Origin: Arctopsyche grandis
Lineage: Eukaryota; Arthropoda; Insecta; Trichoptera; Hydropsychidae
Assembly (NCBI RefSeq): GCF_051622035.1
Contig: NC_135360.1
Coordinates: 7,802,001 to 7,866,000 of the forward strand
Direction of reading: 5' to 3'
Length of the DNA stretch: 64,000 nt
Shown: one piece after another, positions 1-11,394 of the stretch
How the letters are laid out: each line of letters opens with the position of its first letter
How positions within the stretch are numbered: position 1 is the stretch's first letter
Made by a program: the position numbers and the translations under genes
Notes under the pieces: generated by a model
Database searches by the model: none
The model's input: only the letters and a program-made list of their open reading frames with translations
Told to the model about the DNA's origin: nothing

Positions 1-960
1 ATTTTCTTAAAAGCATATAAATTTGATGAGGGATCAATACTGGTTCATTCTAAATACATACATACATTTGTACATATGTATGTATTGTATATATATATAT
101 ATATAGATAATGTAATAATGACAATGTGCAATAAATGTGGCAGCCGAATTGAAATTGAGAAAAGATTCGACAATTTGAGCCGATAGCCGCAATTAACGAC
201 ATTTTAAAACGAAGGAGGGTTTTATCTGTGTGGCAATCGTCGCGACTCGCGCGTTCAATATCTCGTTATTATACCCACTCGTTCTGGATTCGGTAGATTT
301 CCCGCTCGCGGTAATTACATTCAGCATAAATGAGGTCGTCAAATGACATCTTACGCATTCAAACCCTTGTTATACCACGCGTAACTTACGCATAGATACC
401 TACGTGTATATACATACGTATGTATGTATGTGCGTACTTAGTTACCGTGGAATTATTACACTCGGAATAATTACCGAGTACGTTTTAGCGTTGGCGGTTT
501 TACCCAATCTCTATATATATTATACATATGTACACATGTATGTTTGTATAGTGAACCTGAGATAATGGACTGTATTATAGATTTTTTTTATTGTTCATAA
601 ATTACATAGGTTTACAATACGTCTTAGGTCTATTCTTATAGCTACTGCTCCACTAATCATTGTTCTAAAATTGGGGTGACACCACTGTCTACAAGTGTAA
701 ATACACTTTCAACAATGTGCGCCAATTGTAATATAACAGTTGAGTGTTGATAGCTCTGATGTTTTTTACGAATACTTTAGAAATTAATTATGCGTTAGTA
801 TTTGCGTAGGTATTACGATTAAACATAATGAGTTACGATACGGTACGGTAATAAGAACGTGTTCAAAACAAAAATGTTATTTTCCAATTCAATTTACTAG
901 CGAAGTGACGTTTTTACGAAAACCTTACCTCTCCATCTAATCTGGTACCAACTTATAGTT
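1..960. other. AT-rich non-coding, no gene seen
   Basis: No coding signal recognised. It holds TATG/TACA microsatellite patches (about 55-110, 405-435 and 515-550) and a moderately GC-richer stretch at 170-500 that is neither simple nor recognisably repetitive. Confidence 0.6.
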
Positions 961-965
961 GAACA

Positions 966-1082
966 GTATTTTCAGTTGTAATATATTTTGACCAGTTGGA
1001 ATGTAATTCGCCATATGAATCAACTTGCATGGGTTAGATGGAATATATTCAAACTAGTCAAAATATATTACAACAGAAAAAA
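966..1082. repeat. Small inverted repeat (MITE-like)
   Basis: Arms at about 970-1010 and 1048-1082 are inverted copies sharing TTGTAATATATTTTGAC followed by a conserved AGTTTGAAT-like stretch, separated by roughly 40 bp. A short fold-back element or the remnant of one; no target duplication identified. Confidence 0.5.
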
Positions 1083-1147
1083 AGCTTAAAAATAAGTATG
1101 TATAGATTTTCATAACATATTTTTTACATATGTATGCAAGTCTACGA

Positions 1148-1292
1148 TCTATGTAAAGCAAATCGTGTTTAGTAATCTTAGTTTATTCTTGAAGGGTATA
1201 GAAAGACTCTTCACCAGTGTATTATTAGTACCGTTATTTTTTATTCGGTCATCGAATTTTCTGGTAAGTTTGTTAGTAATATCTACATACCA
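1148..1292 (-). pseudogene. Jockey-type LINE reverse transcriptase C-terminal scrap
   Basis: Read on the minus strand this stretch gives DITNKLTRKFDDRIKNNG and SIPFKNKLRLL. It is clearly related to the longer minus-strand fragment at 57.0-57.27 kb, which carries DITNKLTSRFYDRITNNHTN. In jockey-clade ORF2 proteins this is the region just after the RT domain. Only about 48 codons survive, with no other part of the element next to it, so it is a dead fragment. It ends upstream in unrecognised AT-rich sequence. Confidence 0.6.
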
Positions 1293-1299
1293 TAAAGTT

Positions 1300-3058
1300 T
1301 GAGAGGAATCCCGGGCCTTGGAAAAATAATTCCAAAAAAAAATCTTTTACATATATTTTGAATATGCGAAAAATTTATCAGAACTATTAGAAAAATATAT
1401 GTTGAATGCTATGTAAATGCTATTTTTTAAAATAATCGAATAAGAAAGTATGATATAACAGGTACGATTTCACATGGACACAAAGAATGCGTGGATCGAA
1501 AAATTATAAACATTTAGCTTTAAAGAAATATATGTATTTTTATGTAGAATAATATAAAATATCAATATCGATCAGTCAAATGTCCCAAAACGGGGCCACT
1601 CAAGTAGTCCGGGCCCTGGAACTTTAACCCCAGCTTCCCCCCCCCCCCCCCACTCTCTTGGCGACCCTATCTACATACAACTAACTAAATATTATTTTGG
1701 GATTTTTTCTGAGTATCAAATAAATAATATAAATGGTTATATTAAAAAATCTGAGTACTTTACTTTAGTAAATAGCCGTAAACCTGTCGCTTTTAGCGAT
1801 GGAATGTACTCAACTGAAAAATGGTCAATTTGCCCATATTTATGGGTTAATTTATTTCTATACTGTGTTATAAGATATTATTAATAATAATTTAGATGAA
1901 ACCTTTCATGCCTCGAATTTTTGTTAAAAAATTTTTAAAAAATCATAAGGGGAGATATCGTCTAATTCACACCCTATATAAACAATTTTTATCTAGAAAA
2001 AGAACAAGATACAATATAAAATAATAATAATAAAATTAATTTACAATTCAAATAAATTCCAATAAGCATTAATGTATAATTTAAAATTTGATTTGCCTTC
2101 TGGACTTCTTTAGCGAAGGAAGGTCGGTTTTCAAGTTGTACTTCTATATAATATGTATAATATAATATATTATTATTATACATACTTAGTTTGGGTATGT
2201 GTTTTTCTTATATATATATTTTCGTTTGCTCTTTTATTAATTTTCGTAATTTATTATGCTGACGGGCGGCCATACTATCGGCTCAGGCCTGTATCGTGCG
2301 ATCGCTTAATGCTAATTAAATATTGACGATTAGCGTGTGCGCCAACCCGGCCTAAGGGCAAGTTTCGCATGCGAATATTTCAAGACATTGCAAACAGGGC
2401 CGATAATTAAAATGTAATATACGCTGGGTGGTGTATGTATATCTAATATTATAATATGAAATATAATAAAGTCAAATTTTAATTAAATTTACCTTTTTTT
2501 TCGCAGTTGCAAAAGTTGGTACTTTTTCATTATTGAGGGTCTGATTTGTAAATTTAATTTTCATACAAAGGTAGGTCAATGTTTTATACAGCTTTTTTTG
2601 CTGTTTGTATATTATTCAATATGAAAAATAAAATTTAAATATCACGATAGAAATTAATTGGATTTACACTTATTTTTTAATAGTATGTAATTCAATTCCT
2701 ATTATGAATCTTAAGTACATGAATTGTGACGCTTTTGATTATATATAATACTGTGAAAATAAGCTAGAAAATAAAAGTTAAAAAATTTTTATATTGAAAT
2801 GGCATAAAAAGTAGTCATTATAATTAAGGCAGTCAATCCCATTGACTCTTTTAAATTAAATTAATTTTTTTATGGAAATTATATTATACGCATCAACGAA
2901 AATTTGCACACTTTATATTGTATTTTCTATGAAATTTATGTGCATTATTTTGTATCTAAGTGGTTAGTCTTTCATTATACGGTATATGCTTGAATATTTC
3001 ATTCAACTTTGTATAATATTTTTACTTTATCTACGTACATATGTATGTATATATGTAC
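1300..3058. other. Non-coding stretch with one GC-rich island
   Basis: AT-rich, no gene found. A poly-C run lies near 1640-1650. The block at about 2263-2420 is GC-richer, non-repetitive, and holds CGATCGC, two TAAT-type cores and a CGCATGCG palindrome. It has the look of a conserved regulatory island, but this cannot be tested from a single sequence. Confidence 0.35.
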
Positions 3059-3066
3059 ATACATAC

Positions 3067-3564
3067 CAGTGGCGCGCCGTCATTGGACTAGAGGGACTAT
3101 GCTAGTCTTTTACCTAAAAATGTAAAAATATCAACAATTCAAATCGTTCAGAATCGGCTCTATCTGAGGTAGTAGTGGTAGTATAAGTGGTAGTAAAAGT
3201 GATAGTAGAAGTGGTAGTGGATTGTTATGGTATGGTCCGCCGCGTTGTTAGCTTGTACGGACTCAGCGTCTCAGGCATTTATGGAATTTTTACTTAGAAT
3301 ATTTTGATTTTTGTCTATCAAACCTCATTCTTCACTATTTTTTATATTAAATTAACATATATTTACGCAGATTTTGTCGAGTACAAATATGGCAAAGGAC
3401 TCTGCTCAAGAAACGATTACTTATGAACAAATCAGTGCGGATCGCGCGGAAACAAATAACAAAGCCTTGGAATGTTGCATTCTCGATAGAGAATTAATTC
3501 AAAAATTAAAAACAATTTTTGTCCACACCTACTCTCCTGTTTTAAAAGTCACGGTACGCCACTG
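3067..3564 (+). mobile_element. Non-autonomous hAT-like DNA transposon
   Basis: The termini are CAGTGGCGCGCC at 3067 and GGTACGCCACTG ending at 3564, which are inverted copies of each other (CAGTGGCGYRCC). The element is flanked on both sides by ATACATAC (3059-3066 and 3565-3572), the 8 bp duplication expected of hAT transposons, although the flanks are themselves simple-sequence. Length is 498 bp. A short open frame from 3374 (MSSTNMAKDSAQETITYEQI..) contains QISADRAETNNKA, resembling the QISxERxETN-type segment seen in some hAT/zinc-finger MYM-type transposases; that link is from memory. A related copy lies inverted at 61.37-62.17 kb and shares both ends and the GGTAGTAGTGG-type tract. Confidence 0.75.
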
Positions 3565-3572
3565 ATACATAC

Positions 3573-5640
3573 ATACATATATAGGTACAATTTTTTGATC
3601 GTGAAATAATTCGACCTTCAGATTTCCTTTTTATTTTAACCCGTATTGTTTTACCCGTTGACATTTCGTTGATGGTTTTAGAAAGAAGTCAATTAAATAT
3701 ATTTTTATTGCCAAAAAACGGGAGGTTATTTTAAGAGTTTAATTTGTTCAAGAGTTAATTTGTTGTGGCAGAATATGAAAACAGGAACAAAACTGCATTA
3801 ATATACGCAAAATAATACACATTTCATACAAGGTTTTCCAAGGACTATACCTATACATATGTCAAGCTTATACTAAATGCATTTTATGTACATACATATT
3901 TATGCAGCTGAACTAGACGAAAAAATAATTATATGTATATTTAGTTTAAGACAAATTTGATACAGAAAGTTACTCAATTTGCTCATTTTAAATAGTGAAT
4001 ATGTATATGTAGTTGTTTGCAGATTGTACGAGTTGATTCGACAATATACGTATTTACATTGCGAAAAGTTTGAGAAGCGGTGTTCGAGTTAAATCAACAA
4101 AACACACGGTTTGCTTTCTCAACGAGAGAGAAGGGAAAGCGCGGGCGCGTTCAAACTAATACAAAATTTATATTTACTTTGAAACGTCAAATAAATACGA
4201 TTAAAAATAATAATAAAAATACCCTGCGCTTTTTAATTTGCCTCGCTTTTTCGAATTCGACGTGGAAAATTTTCCCTTTGAGGCGAGACGCTTTTCTTTT
4301 CGAACGCAACACAAACACTCTCGCCAGCGCAAGTGTGCTTTTAATTTTGACGTCGATTTTCCACTCGATTAGCTTAACATTTCTTTAAAGAGAAGAACGT
4401 GGGAGGCAGAAATAAAATATATAGGGAAAAAAGGTTATTCGTCGATATTTCGACGACGATGAATAAGTAGAGAGCGGTCGCCTAGTGAAAGAACGCAACC
4501 GTTGAAATAAGCTTCGTACATATTTTTCGGCAAAATATTATCTTAAAAATGGGTCGAAAAAGCGAGTGGAGGAAAAAATGTACTTGCGCATATTCCTTCT
4601 TCGGCTTAGCGAAGTGTGGAGTAATTTCGACCGATAAAGTGGAGATTGTGTGCGATAATATTTTTCGTGCGACTAAATCTGTTCGGCACATTAGTTTCCA
4701 GATAGGAAAATGCGGTTAACGAACCGCTCCGTTCAGGAAAAAATTTAAACCTTGAAAGCCTGACTTGGAAATTTCCCGACGTATTCATTCCCCCATTATG
4801 TTCGTATACATTTGACAAAGGTTTGCTCGTTTGTCGGCCTCGATAAAATGCGATGTCAATAAGATGCCGGCAAGTACATACATAGATGACCCTTGTTTTG
4901 GAATATGTTAATTTATTATCATAAATTATCATCATAAAATGTATTCGGTCCGGTGAGCATCGGTCAGCCGTTGCCAATTTGCATTATGTCCTTGTTTGTG
5001 TGTGTCCTTTTGCTCGAGTTATTATTATGATGTAGATGTTGAATAGACCCTTTTACAATGGATTGCACAGATGTGTGTATGTACGATTGAGTCTGGTCCA
5101 ATAATACATACATATTTATAATAAGATATTGATAAGTTCTCAAATTAAAATTTAAAAAATATATTTACTTCTTTAATATATGCACATAAATTTAATTTCA
5201 ATGTGGTATTTCTTTTACATAAATGTTTGTTAATAATCCTAAATTGATATGTAGGTGATTTTTATGGTTCATAAAAATAAACGTGTTTATATTTCTGATC
5301 ATGCAAAAAATCAACCTTGAAATTTTGACTGATTTTTTTAATTTAATCAATTGTATAATTACATTTTTGATCAAAAGCTTTTTGGATATGTCAAAAATGT
5401 TCACTATTTTCTATGTTTTGGTGGTAAAGGTTTTCTGTGATGATTTCATTTTGAGAAAAAGCTATTTACTCATGTAATCTAATATGGAAAATTATCGAAA
5501 TAATAGAATATTTTGTTCGATTTTACACACAAGTTTGCAATAATCTTACATACATACATACATATTTATATAATAATTGAACTATTTTGTGACCCGTTAT
5601 TTTGTGAATCGTTTTTGAACTATTTTGTGAATCGTTACAT
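3573..5640. other. Non-coding, with a GC-richer block
   Basis: No gene recognised. The stretch at about 4060-4990 is less AT-rich, non-repetitive and has scattered CpG; its open frames carry no recognisable domain. The rest is AT-rich with TACATA microsatellites. Confidence 0.4.
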
Positions 5641-5644
5641 ACAT

Positions 5645-5891
5645 GAGGCGTTTGATTTGAAAGTGGCTGTCCAATTTTCATTTCCAAAATCACTATTTCT
5701 GTTTAATTTCATTCACAAATTATTATCACTTATTTTAATGCGATGTGTCCAGAATCTGATAGGTCACCAATATTACAGGCCAGCAGTAGCTTTAAATATT
5801 TTTAAATGCAAAACATTAAACTTAATTTTTTGTGAAATATTTCTTGAAAAGAATAAAAGTGGACTTATGCCACTGTCAAATATAACGGCTC
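5645..5891. mobile_element. MITE, GAGCCGTTATA family (copy 1)
   Basis: Inverted ends, GAGGCGTTTGATTTGAAAG on the left and the complement of GAGCCGTTATATTTGACAG on the right, bound a 247 bp element. It is flanked by ATACAT on both sides (5639-5644 and 5892-5897), a candidate 6 bp target duplication, though the motif is common here. Internal sequence matches the copies at 32.19, 45.05 and 54.93 kb. Superfamily unknown. Confidence 0.7.
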
Positions 5892-6220
5892 ATACATTGT
5901 TTTCATATTCTTATATCCGTGTGCTTTTCCGTTGTATCTTCTCAACGGAGATACTGCAGATAAATCTTATTTATATGCTTTTTTTCTATATTTCCATCTC
6001 CATTCTTGATTTTATGATATGTTTACTAAGAAAATACCTATTTTTTTAATGTGTCGTTTCCTCTACATTTCACTTTTCATATTAACAATATGAAATATTG
6101 TATATATGTATGTGTTAACCTGTGAATATCCCAGTTCATTTCTCCTATACTACGTATATTCTGTAATATATCCTTTCTATGCTATTATCATTTAAAATTT
6201 TATATTAAATACACACAGCC

Positions 6221-6490
6221 AGTAGCATAGATCAATGGTTAACATATAATGCTTTCAATTATATGATCACGGTTTCTATCCCTGGTGTGTGCTGCTGGCC
6301 AGACCTTGGATATGTGACTCCATGGTCGATCGTTTCCTATTACAGTTTGCCAATTTATCTGATTTCATTGAAACGACTCCAACAAATTGGTATTTCTGTC
6401 CTGTATCTCTAGAAAAAGTTCGAGTGCTGAATACAGCATTTAAATTTTCGCTGATTTGTATTGTATTGTATTGTATTTACCTTGTATAAT
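6221..6490 (+). mobile_element. tRNA-headed SINE (plus strand)
   Basis: It starts with a degenerate tRNA-like head (box A-like TAGCATAGATCAATGG, box B-like GGTTTCTATCCC), followed by the family core GTCGATCGTTTCC, TTTGCCAATTTATCTGATTT and ATTGAAACGACTCCAACAAA. It ends in a TGTAT tandem tail. The core is shared with the SINEs at 14.9, 45.7, 48.8 and 52.3 kb. Confidence 0.75.
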
Positions 6491-7860
6491 ACTTACAATA
6501 CTTCTGTGCAATGTTTGACCATAGATGTTGTGTTAAATGTAAATATAGAATTAATAATTCTTAATGTGTATAGCATACTCGGCTCATTTGAGTAATCTGT
6601 TAAGACGAATTCAGACGGTTATTGTTTGAATAAAATTAAATACTTAAAAATTGTTCTAGTCTTAATTCTATACATCCTCTATGTCTATGAATCTATGTCT
6701 ATACTTATTTTTTGATATCTCAGTCTCTGCAAATCACACAATAGTAGGTACTACATTTTAACGAAACGAACAAGGGAACAATTTTGGCAGCAGATAAGGG
6801 ATGACTCCACATGACCTTTCCACTTATCTTAACCATTACAGTAATCACTTACTTATATGATATAACGACCGCTTAACGGGATCAAATCTCGCGCTATCAA
6901 GTATAGTGCTCGCTTTCTCTCACACCGCTTTTCCGTACTCTCCCACTATCAAAAAGCAATTGTCCCGAAGGAGAGGGCGTCCCCTTTTTGTGTTGTTCGC
7001 AAGTCGGAAAGTCCCATTTTTCTTTGCGCGAAGGAGCGTAGGGAGAGAGAAGTCGACCGAGAGTAATCAAATTACTCCGATTTCCCAAACATATCATCAA
7101 TCAGCGGTCACCGTCGGTGGGCGGGTTGGAAAAGTTTAGTTGTGCAAAATTGTTTGGCGAAACTTGCTTGTGCAAAATATGAACGTGGTATGTACGTACA
7201 TACATATGTATGTATATTGTATAAGGGAACGGTTCGCGGTTTGCGGTTGCAATCGTTTCTTAGCATTATGCGAACCGATTCGTTACAGACGTTGTTACGG
7301 TCCCTATTCTCGTTGGATGGATTGCTACTATAAAGGCGCGTTTACATCGTGATTAATTTCCATTCGGCGCTAAATAAGATTCACCGTGTGTCTTTAAATG
7401 TGTTCGCGTCTGTTGCCCCCGTGCACGATAAAGGTTAATGAGGTTTGCGTTACGCGTGAGGGCTGATGCTGTATTGTCATGTATTATTTTATCAGGAAAA
7501 ATAGCCAAAGTAATTTTGGGTGTCTTTTGTATAGTGTGGTGAAAATTTTTGTTATTTATTCGTAATTTGATAGGAAAAATGAAGGGTCGAATGGTCGCCA
7601 GGCTAAGTGAGTATGGTAGATTTTTTTAATGAATTGATTGAATTTTGATACAATTTAAAACATTATTCAGCTCTGTTTGGGTAAAAATATTATTAATTTC
7701 ATACTCAATGGCGTAACTAGAAAAGTTTGCTTCCCATTTAAAAATTAACATTTTTTGTTACTTAAGAAAATGTCTTTTTCAATATATATTTTCTGAACTT
7801 TTTCATGTTCAATAGTTAATATGGAAAGTTGCACTGTCTGGATTGACCGATGAAAATTTT
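6491..7860. other. Non-coding; GC-richer island 6.9-7.45 kb
   Basis: No gene demonstrated. About 6900-7450 is less AT-rich, not repetitive and CpG-containing. At 7579-7606 an ATG in a fair context runs nine codons into a strong donor-like GTGAGT at 7607; this could be a first coding exon or chance. Confidence 0.3.
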
Positions 7861-7865
7861 TTTAT

Positions 7866-8225
7866 AGCCTTTCATCATCATCATCATTCAGCCATTCACC
7901 ATCCACTGCTGGATGAAGGCCTCTCCAGCACACTTCCAATCGTCTCTGTTTTGCTCAACTCTCATCCAGCTCACCCCATACATTTTCCTTATTTCATTAA
8001 CCCTTCTTCCCTGCGGTCTTTCCTTTTACCCTTTTGCATTCTCTCGGGTACCATTCTAGCACTTCTTATGTTCACCTTTCGTCCATTATTCTAGCCACGT
8101 GACCCACCCATTTCCGTTTCAATCTTTTAACTCTATCAACTATATCCACTACCCTTGTCATACTTTTCGCCTACGTTTCCTGTTTTTCCTCGTTATGCCA
8201 AACATACAACGTTGTATACTTATTT
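7866..8225 (-). mobile_element. 3' end of an endonuclease-RT LINE (antisense)
   Basis: Reverse-strand reading shows the familiar tail of endonuclease-reverse transcriptase proteins: a WVGHVARIMDER-like segment, then a stretch of short frames ending in a CTTCATCCAGCAGTGGATGG-type end (7893-7915 region) and an ATG/ATC repeat. Only the 3' 350 bp are present, as usual for 5'-truncated LINE insertions. The same 3' end recurs at 10.06-10.55 kb (minus), 28.50-29.08 kb (plus) and 33.92-34.23 kb (plus). Confidence 0.7.
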
Positions 8226-8289
8226 GAGTGCAAGAAATACAAAATATAGATGCTGATAACTCGAATTTACGAGAAGTTGAGGCAGGGGA

Positions 8290-8455
8290 TACCGATTTAT
8301 TGGATCCTTCACAATAATTTAGGTAAAAAAACCAGGAAGAGGCTGTGTTTTAATCTCACAAGATCTCGCCAGCAACGTATTTGGCCGGGACTTGAACCCG
8401 CAACCTCTCTACTGGTATGCAAGTACTCTACTAGTCCCCTACGCTGTGGCTATGT
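8290..8455 (-). mobile_element. Second type of tRNA-derived SINE (antisense)
   Basis: On the minus strand there is a convincing RNA polymerase III promoter pair: box A-like TAGTAGAGTACTTG and box B GGTTCAAGTCCC. The body that follows, with GCTGGCGAGATCTTGTGAG, does not match the main SINE family of this window. Spacing is tRNA-like, but no intact tRNA cloverleaf is seen, so it is called a SINE rather than a tRNA gene. Confidence 0.55.
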
Positions 8456-8969
8456 GTATGTAGATACGTCGATAATAATTATGTGTATTGGATATATTTG
8501 GAAAAAACAACATTTATATATGCACATAAATACGTAAAATTTAATTAGAACTTCGATCAAATATCGCGCTATTTTAATATTGACATTTAAACATCTGGAA
8601 ATAGACTAGGATACGTGTATAAAATTCGTTATATACGACATATTACGAACGGTCTAATTTGATGAATCAGTTCAAACAAATGCTGGTAAAGTTTCTGGAA
8701 ACGACTACGTACGTACATATGTATTTATGAATATAACAATCGAACAGTAACACTTCACATTTACTGTAGAAAAGCGCAATTCAATTTTCAAGGACTTGGC
8801 TCACTCCGGCATTGAATAGCTCAGGTACAATGAGTGGCGAATGTTCCTTTGACGAGTGTTTACGCGAATAAACGCGAGCTGTGCCGGTAAGCTCATAATC
8901 CATTCATAACCGAGCTCTCTGTGTAGTTGCCTGCTTCCGCTATTGTGCTGACGAGGTATTCGCATACAC

Positions 8970-9049
<80 letters not shown>

Positions 9050-10057
9050 ATGTATGTACATATGCATATATAATATAATATTAACATTTTGAGAAGCGCT
9101 ATCTCAGCTTAATGATTCCCCGTTCGCTTTGTGCCTCTGCGTTGGTATGTGGTGTGTATGTACCAGCTGGTCTCTGATACGCGAAACTTTTGTCGTTGTA
9201 GAGGAATAGTTGCACGAGTGGAATTTAGTATCAACCATTGCTAGAGAGAGTGTGTGTTAAACTTGAAGAGTATCTGACTGTCTAGAGAGCGCTAGTCCCG
9301 GGATTTCGCGTGTCCCGGGACAAACGCAATTCGGGAGATTCATTGCCGGGATCAGTATAACGGCACGCGTATCACCGCAAACGCAAACCGAACTCGTCGA
9401 AATAATAACGTTGAACTTAAGCATTATATATGTGTGTATGTGTTTGGCGTAAGAAAATATCTCGGGAATTCCCGGGAAATTTTTTTTGCGTCGATTTTTA
9501 TTTTATCTACATATATGTATGTATATGTATGTCTATAGATAATGTTTGTAATCATGAGAAATTATCTCGTTTTTCGATACGTTACAGTATTCCCGAATGA
9601 ATTATTTACACATACATATGTATGTACATATGTAGATGCGAATGAAATGTTTAAATTAATGAAATAAGCCGAGAAATATTTCACAGCGTTATTCATATGT
9701 TTAAATTCGCATTTGATTATTTTGCCAATGGATTCAATAGATGGAATTTTTGGTACAAATTCAAGTGTGAGCTGTTAATCCTTATATTGTTAATTGAGAT
9801 ATTTTTAGACAATAGCATGGTCGGACATATGTATGTATATACATTGTACTATATAAATATGTTCATTTTATTTTGGAAATTACAATGATTTCCTTTTAAA
9901 ACGATACTGATAAAATATCTTATTTTTTCTAGCCGAAAAATCATTAGAATGGGCCTCAAAATTGGATTAACTCCTGGAATGTAAATAAATAATATATTTA
10001 TTTCCCATTCTGCTCCATGCTCGGAAAATATCCATACATAAAAAGTCATGTATATAT
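8456..10057. other. Non-coding; TA microsatellite and GC-rich blocks
   Basis: Includes a long TA dinucleotide array (8970-9045) and two less AT-rich blocks, 8770-8965 and 9110-9420. The second contains a perfect 9 bp inverted repeat, GTCCCGGGA with TCCCGGGAC (about 9295-9321), and further CCCGGGAA sites follow near 9470. No coding domain recognised. Confidence 0.4.
8970..9045. repeat. TA dinucleotide microsatellite
   Basis: Uninterrupted TA repeats of about 75 bp, followed by TGTATG units. Open frames across it on both strands (poly Tyr-Ile) are artefacts. Confidence 0.95.
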
Positions 10058-10553
10058 CATCATCGTCATTCACGGCCATTCTTTATCCACTGCCGGATGA
10101 AGGCGTCCCCAAAATTCGTCTCTCTTTTGAGCAACTCTAATTCATCTCATCCCAAACATTTTTTTTCTGATTTCATTCACCTATCTCCCCTGTGGCCTTC
10201 CTTGCACCCTTTTACCCTCTCTCGGGTACCATTCGTGCACTTTTTTCGTCCATCTATCGTCTGTTCGTCTAGCTACGTGACCCGCCTATTGCATTCTCTT
10301 GGATACCATTCTAGCACTTCTTTTGTCAACCTTTCGTTCATTCTTCTAGCCACGTGATTCACCTATTGCTAGTTCAATCTTTTTACTGTCTCCATTACAT
10401 TAATCACCTTTGTCATACTTCTAACCCACGATTTCCGTTTTCTATCTTTCCAAGCATTCAACGTTCCATAATTCTTTGAGTTAACTGGTCCTTATAAAGC
10501 ATTATGGCGTTCAATGCCCAAGTTTTGAATCCATACGTCATCACTGACAAGAC
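10058..10553 (-). mobile_element. Endonuclease-RT LINE C-terminal fragment (antisense)
   Basis: On the minus strand the ORF remnant includes VMTYGFKTWALNAIMLYKDQ followed by TQRIMER, then AGHVARRTDDRWTKKVHEWY and PREGKRVQGRPQGR, broken by stops and frame changes. These are the post-RT C-terminal motifs of the widespread endonuclease-reverse transcriptase family. A stretch of about 75 bp around CTCTCGGGTACCATT is present twice within it. The 3' end with the ATC-rich tail matches the copy at 7.87 kb. Confidence 0.75.
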
Positions 10554-10975
10554 ACATTGAATGATGCCAAACTCTGATAGGAAGCGATCGACTTGGAGTC
10601 ACATTTATCCAAGTTCAGGGAAAGATGCACTAAATTGCACTGAATAGTGGAGCAGTTTCGAAAAATCCTAATTTTCAAAGGCTCTCGAAAAGAACTTACA
10701 CAAAAGAATTCCACAAAAAAAAAAAGGTTAGCAACCTCGGATAACGTACAAATACCCCTTAACGCTTTTTTGTGGAATTCTATTGCGTTAATTATCCTTG
10801 AGCATCTTTGAAAGTTTGGATGTCTCGACTGTGCAACTATCTCGAGTGCATTTTTCCAGTCACCATACAAGTCTGACCTGTAGCAGTGCAGAAATACTCC
10901 GAATAAAGGTCAACTCAAGGCTTAAACCCGGAACCTCTCAATGGTTAGCATCTACACAACCACCGAGCTGTATTA
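10541..10975 (-). mobile_element. SINE (antisense) split by a fold-back insertion
   Basis: The core of the main SINE (minus strand) is visible at 10560-10618 (TGCCAAACTCTGATAGG, GATCGACTTGGAGTCA). The tRNA-like head is at about 10868-10975, with AAACCCGGAACCTCTCAATGG, the complement of the head. The two pieces are separated by the inverted-repeat element at 10620-10866. CAAGT occurs at both junctions and may be the target duplication. Confidence 0.6.
10620..10866. mobile_element. Fold-back MITE nested in a SINE
   Basis: Two imperfect inverted arms of about 90 bp share ATGCACT, TTGCAC, TTTCAAAG and AGAATTCCACAAAAA, meeting at a spacer near 10712-10770. It sits exactly where the SINE core is interrupted. 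Superfamily unknown. Confidence 0.55.
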
Positions 10976-11394
10976 TATTTCGAATATTGAATGAAGTCAT
11001 ACTTTTTTTTCATAATTATAATAAAGGATCAAAAGTCTCCAAATGTATAAAACAATGTCCATTCTATTCGTATACTTAGTTGAGTGAAATGTTACTTGCG
11101 AATTTTTTTTTTTTTTTTTGGAATATAGCCAATTTCTTAAAGTTTGCTTTATAATTTATGCGATGAATAGAGATCATTTGTGTAAATATATTTATATATT
11201 ATATGTTCTCGAATATCGGAAATTCCCGGCAAATATTTCGCAACGCAAAATCGTACAAAGTTACGTGAGGGGTATAGTACATACGTATTATAATAGAGTA
11301 CGTAATCAGAAATGATCACAAACCAGTAAACGTAATAATAAAAAGCAATTATATATGTATGTGTGTGTGCATGATTTTAAATTTACATATTTAT

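Noticed and set aside
5513..6049. 178-codon open frame on the plus strand
   Set aside because: It runs straight through MITE copy 1 and its flanks; the product is Phe/Ile-rich with no domain, as expected from AT-rich repeat sequence.
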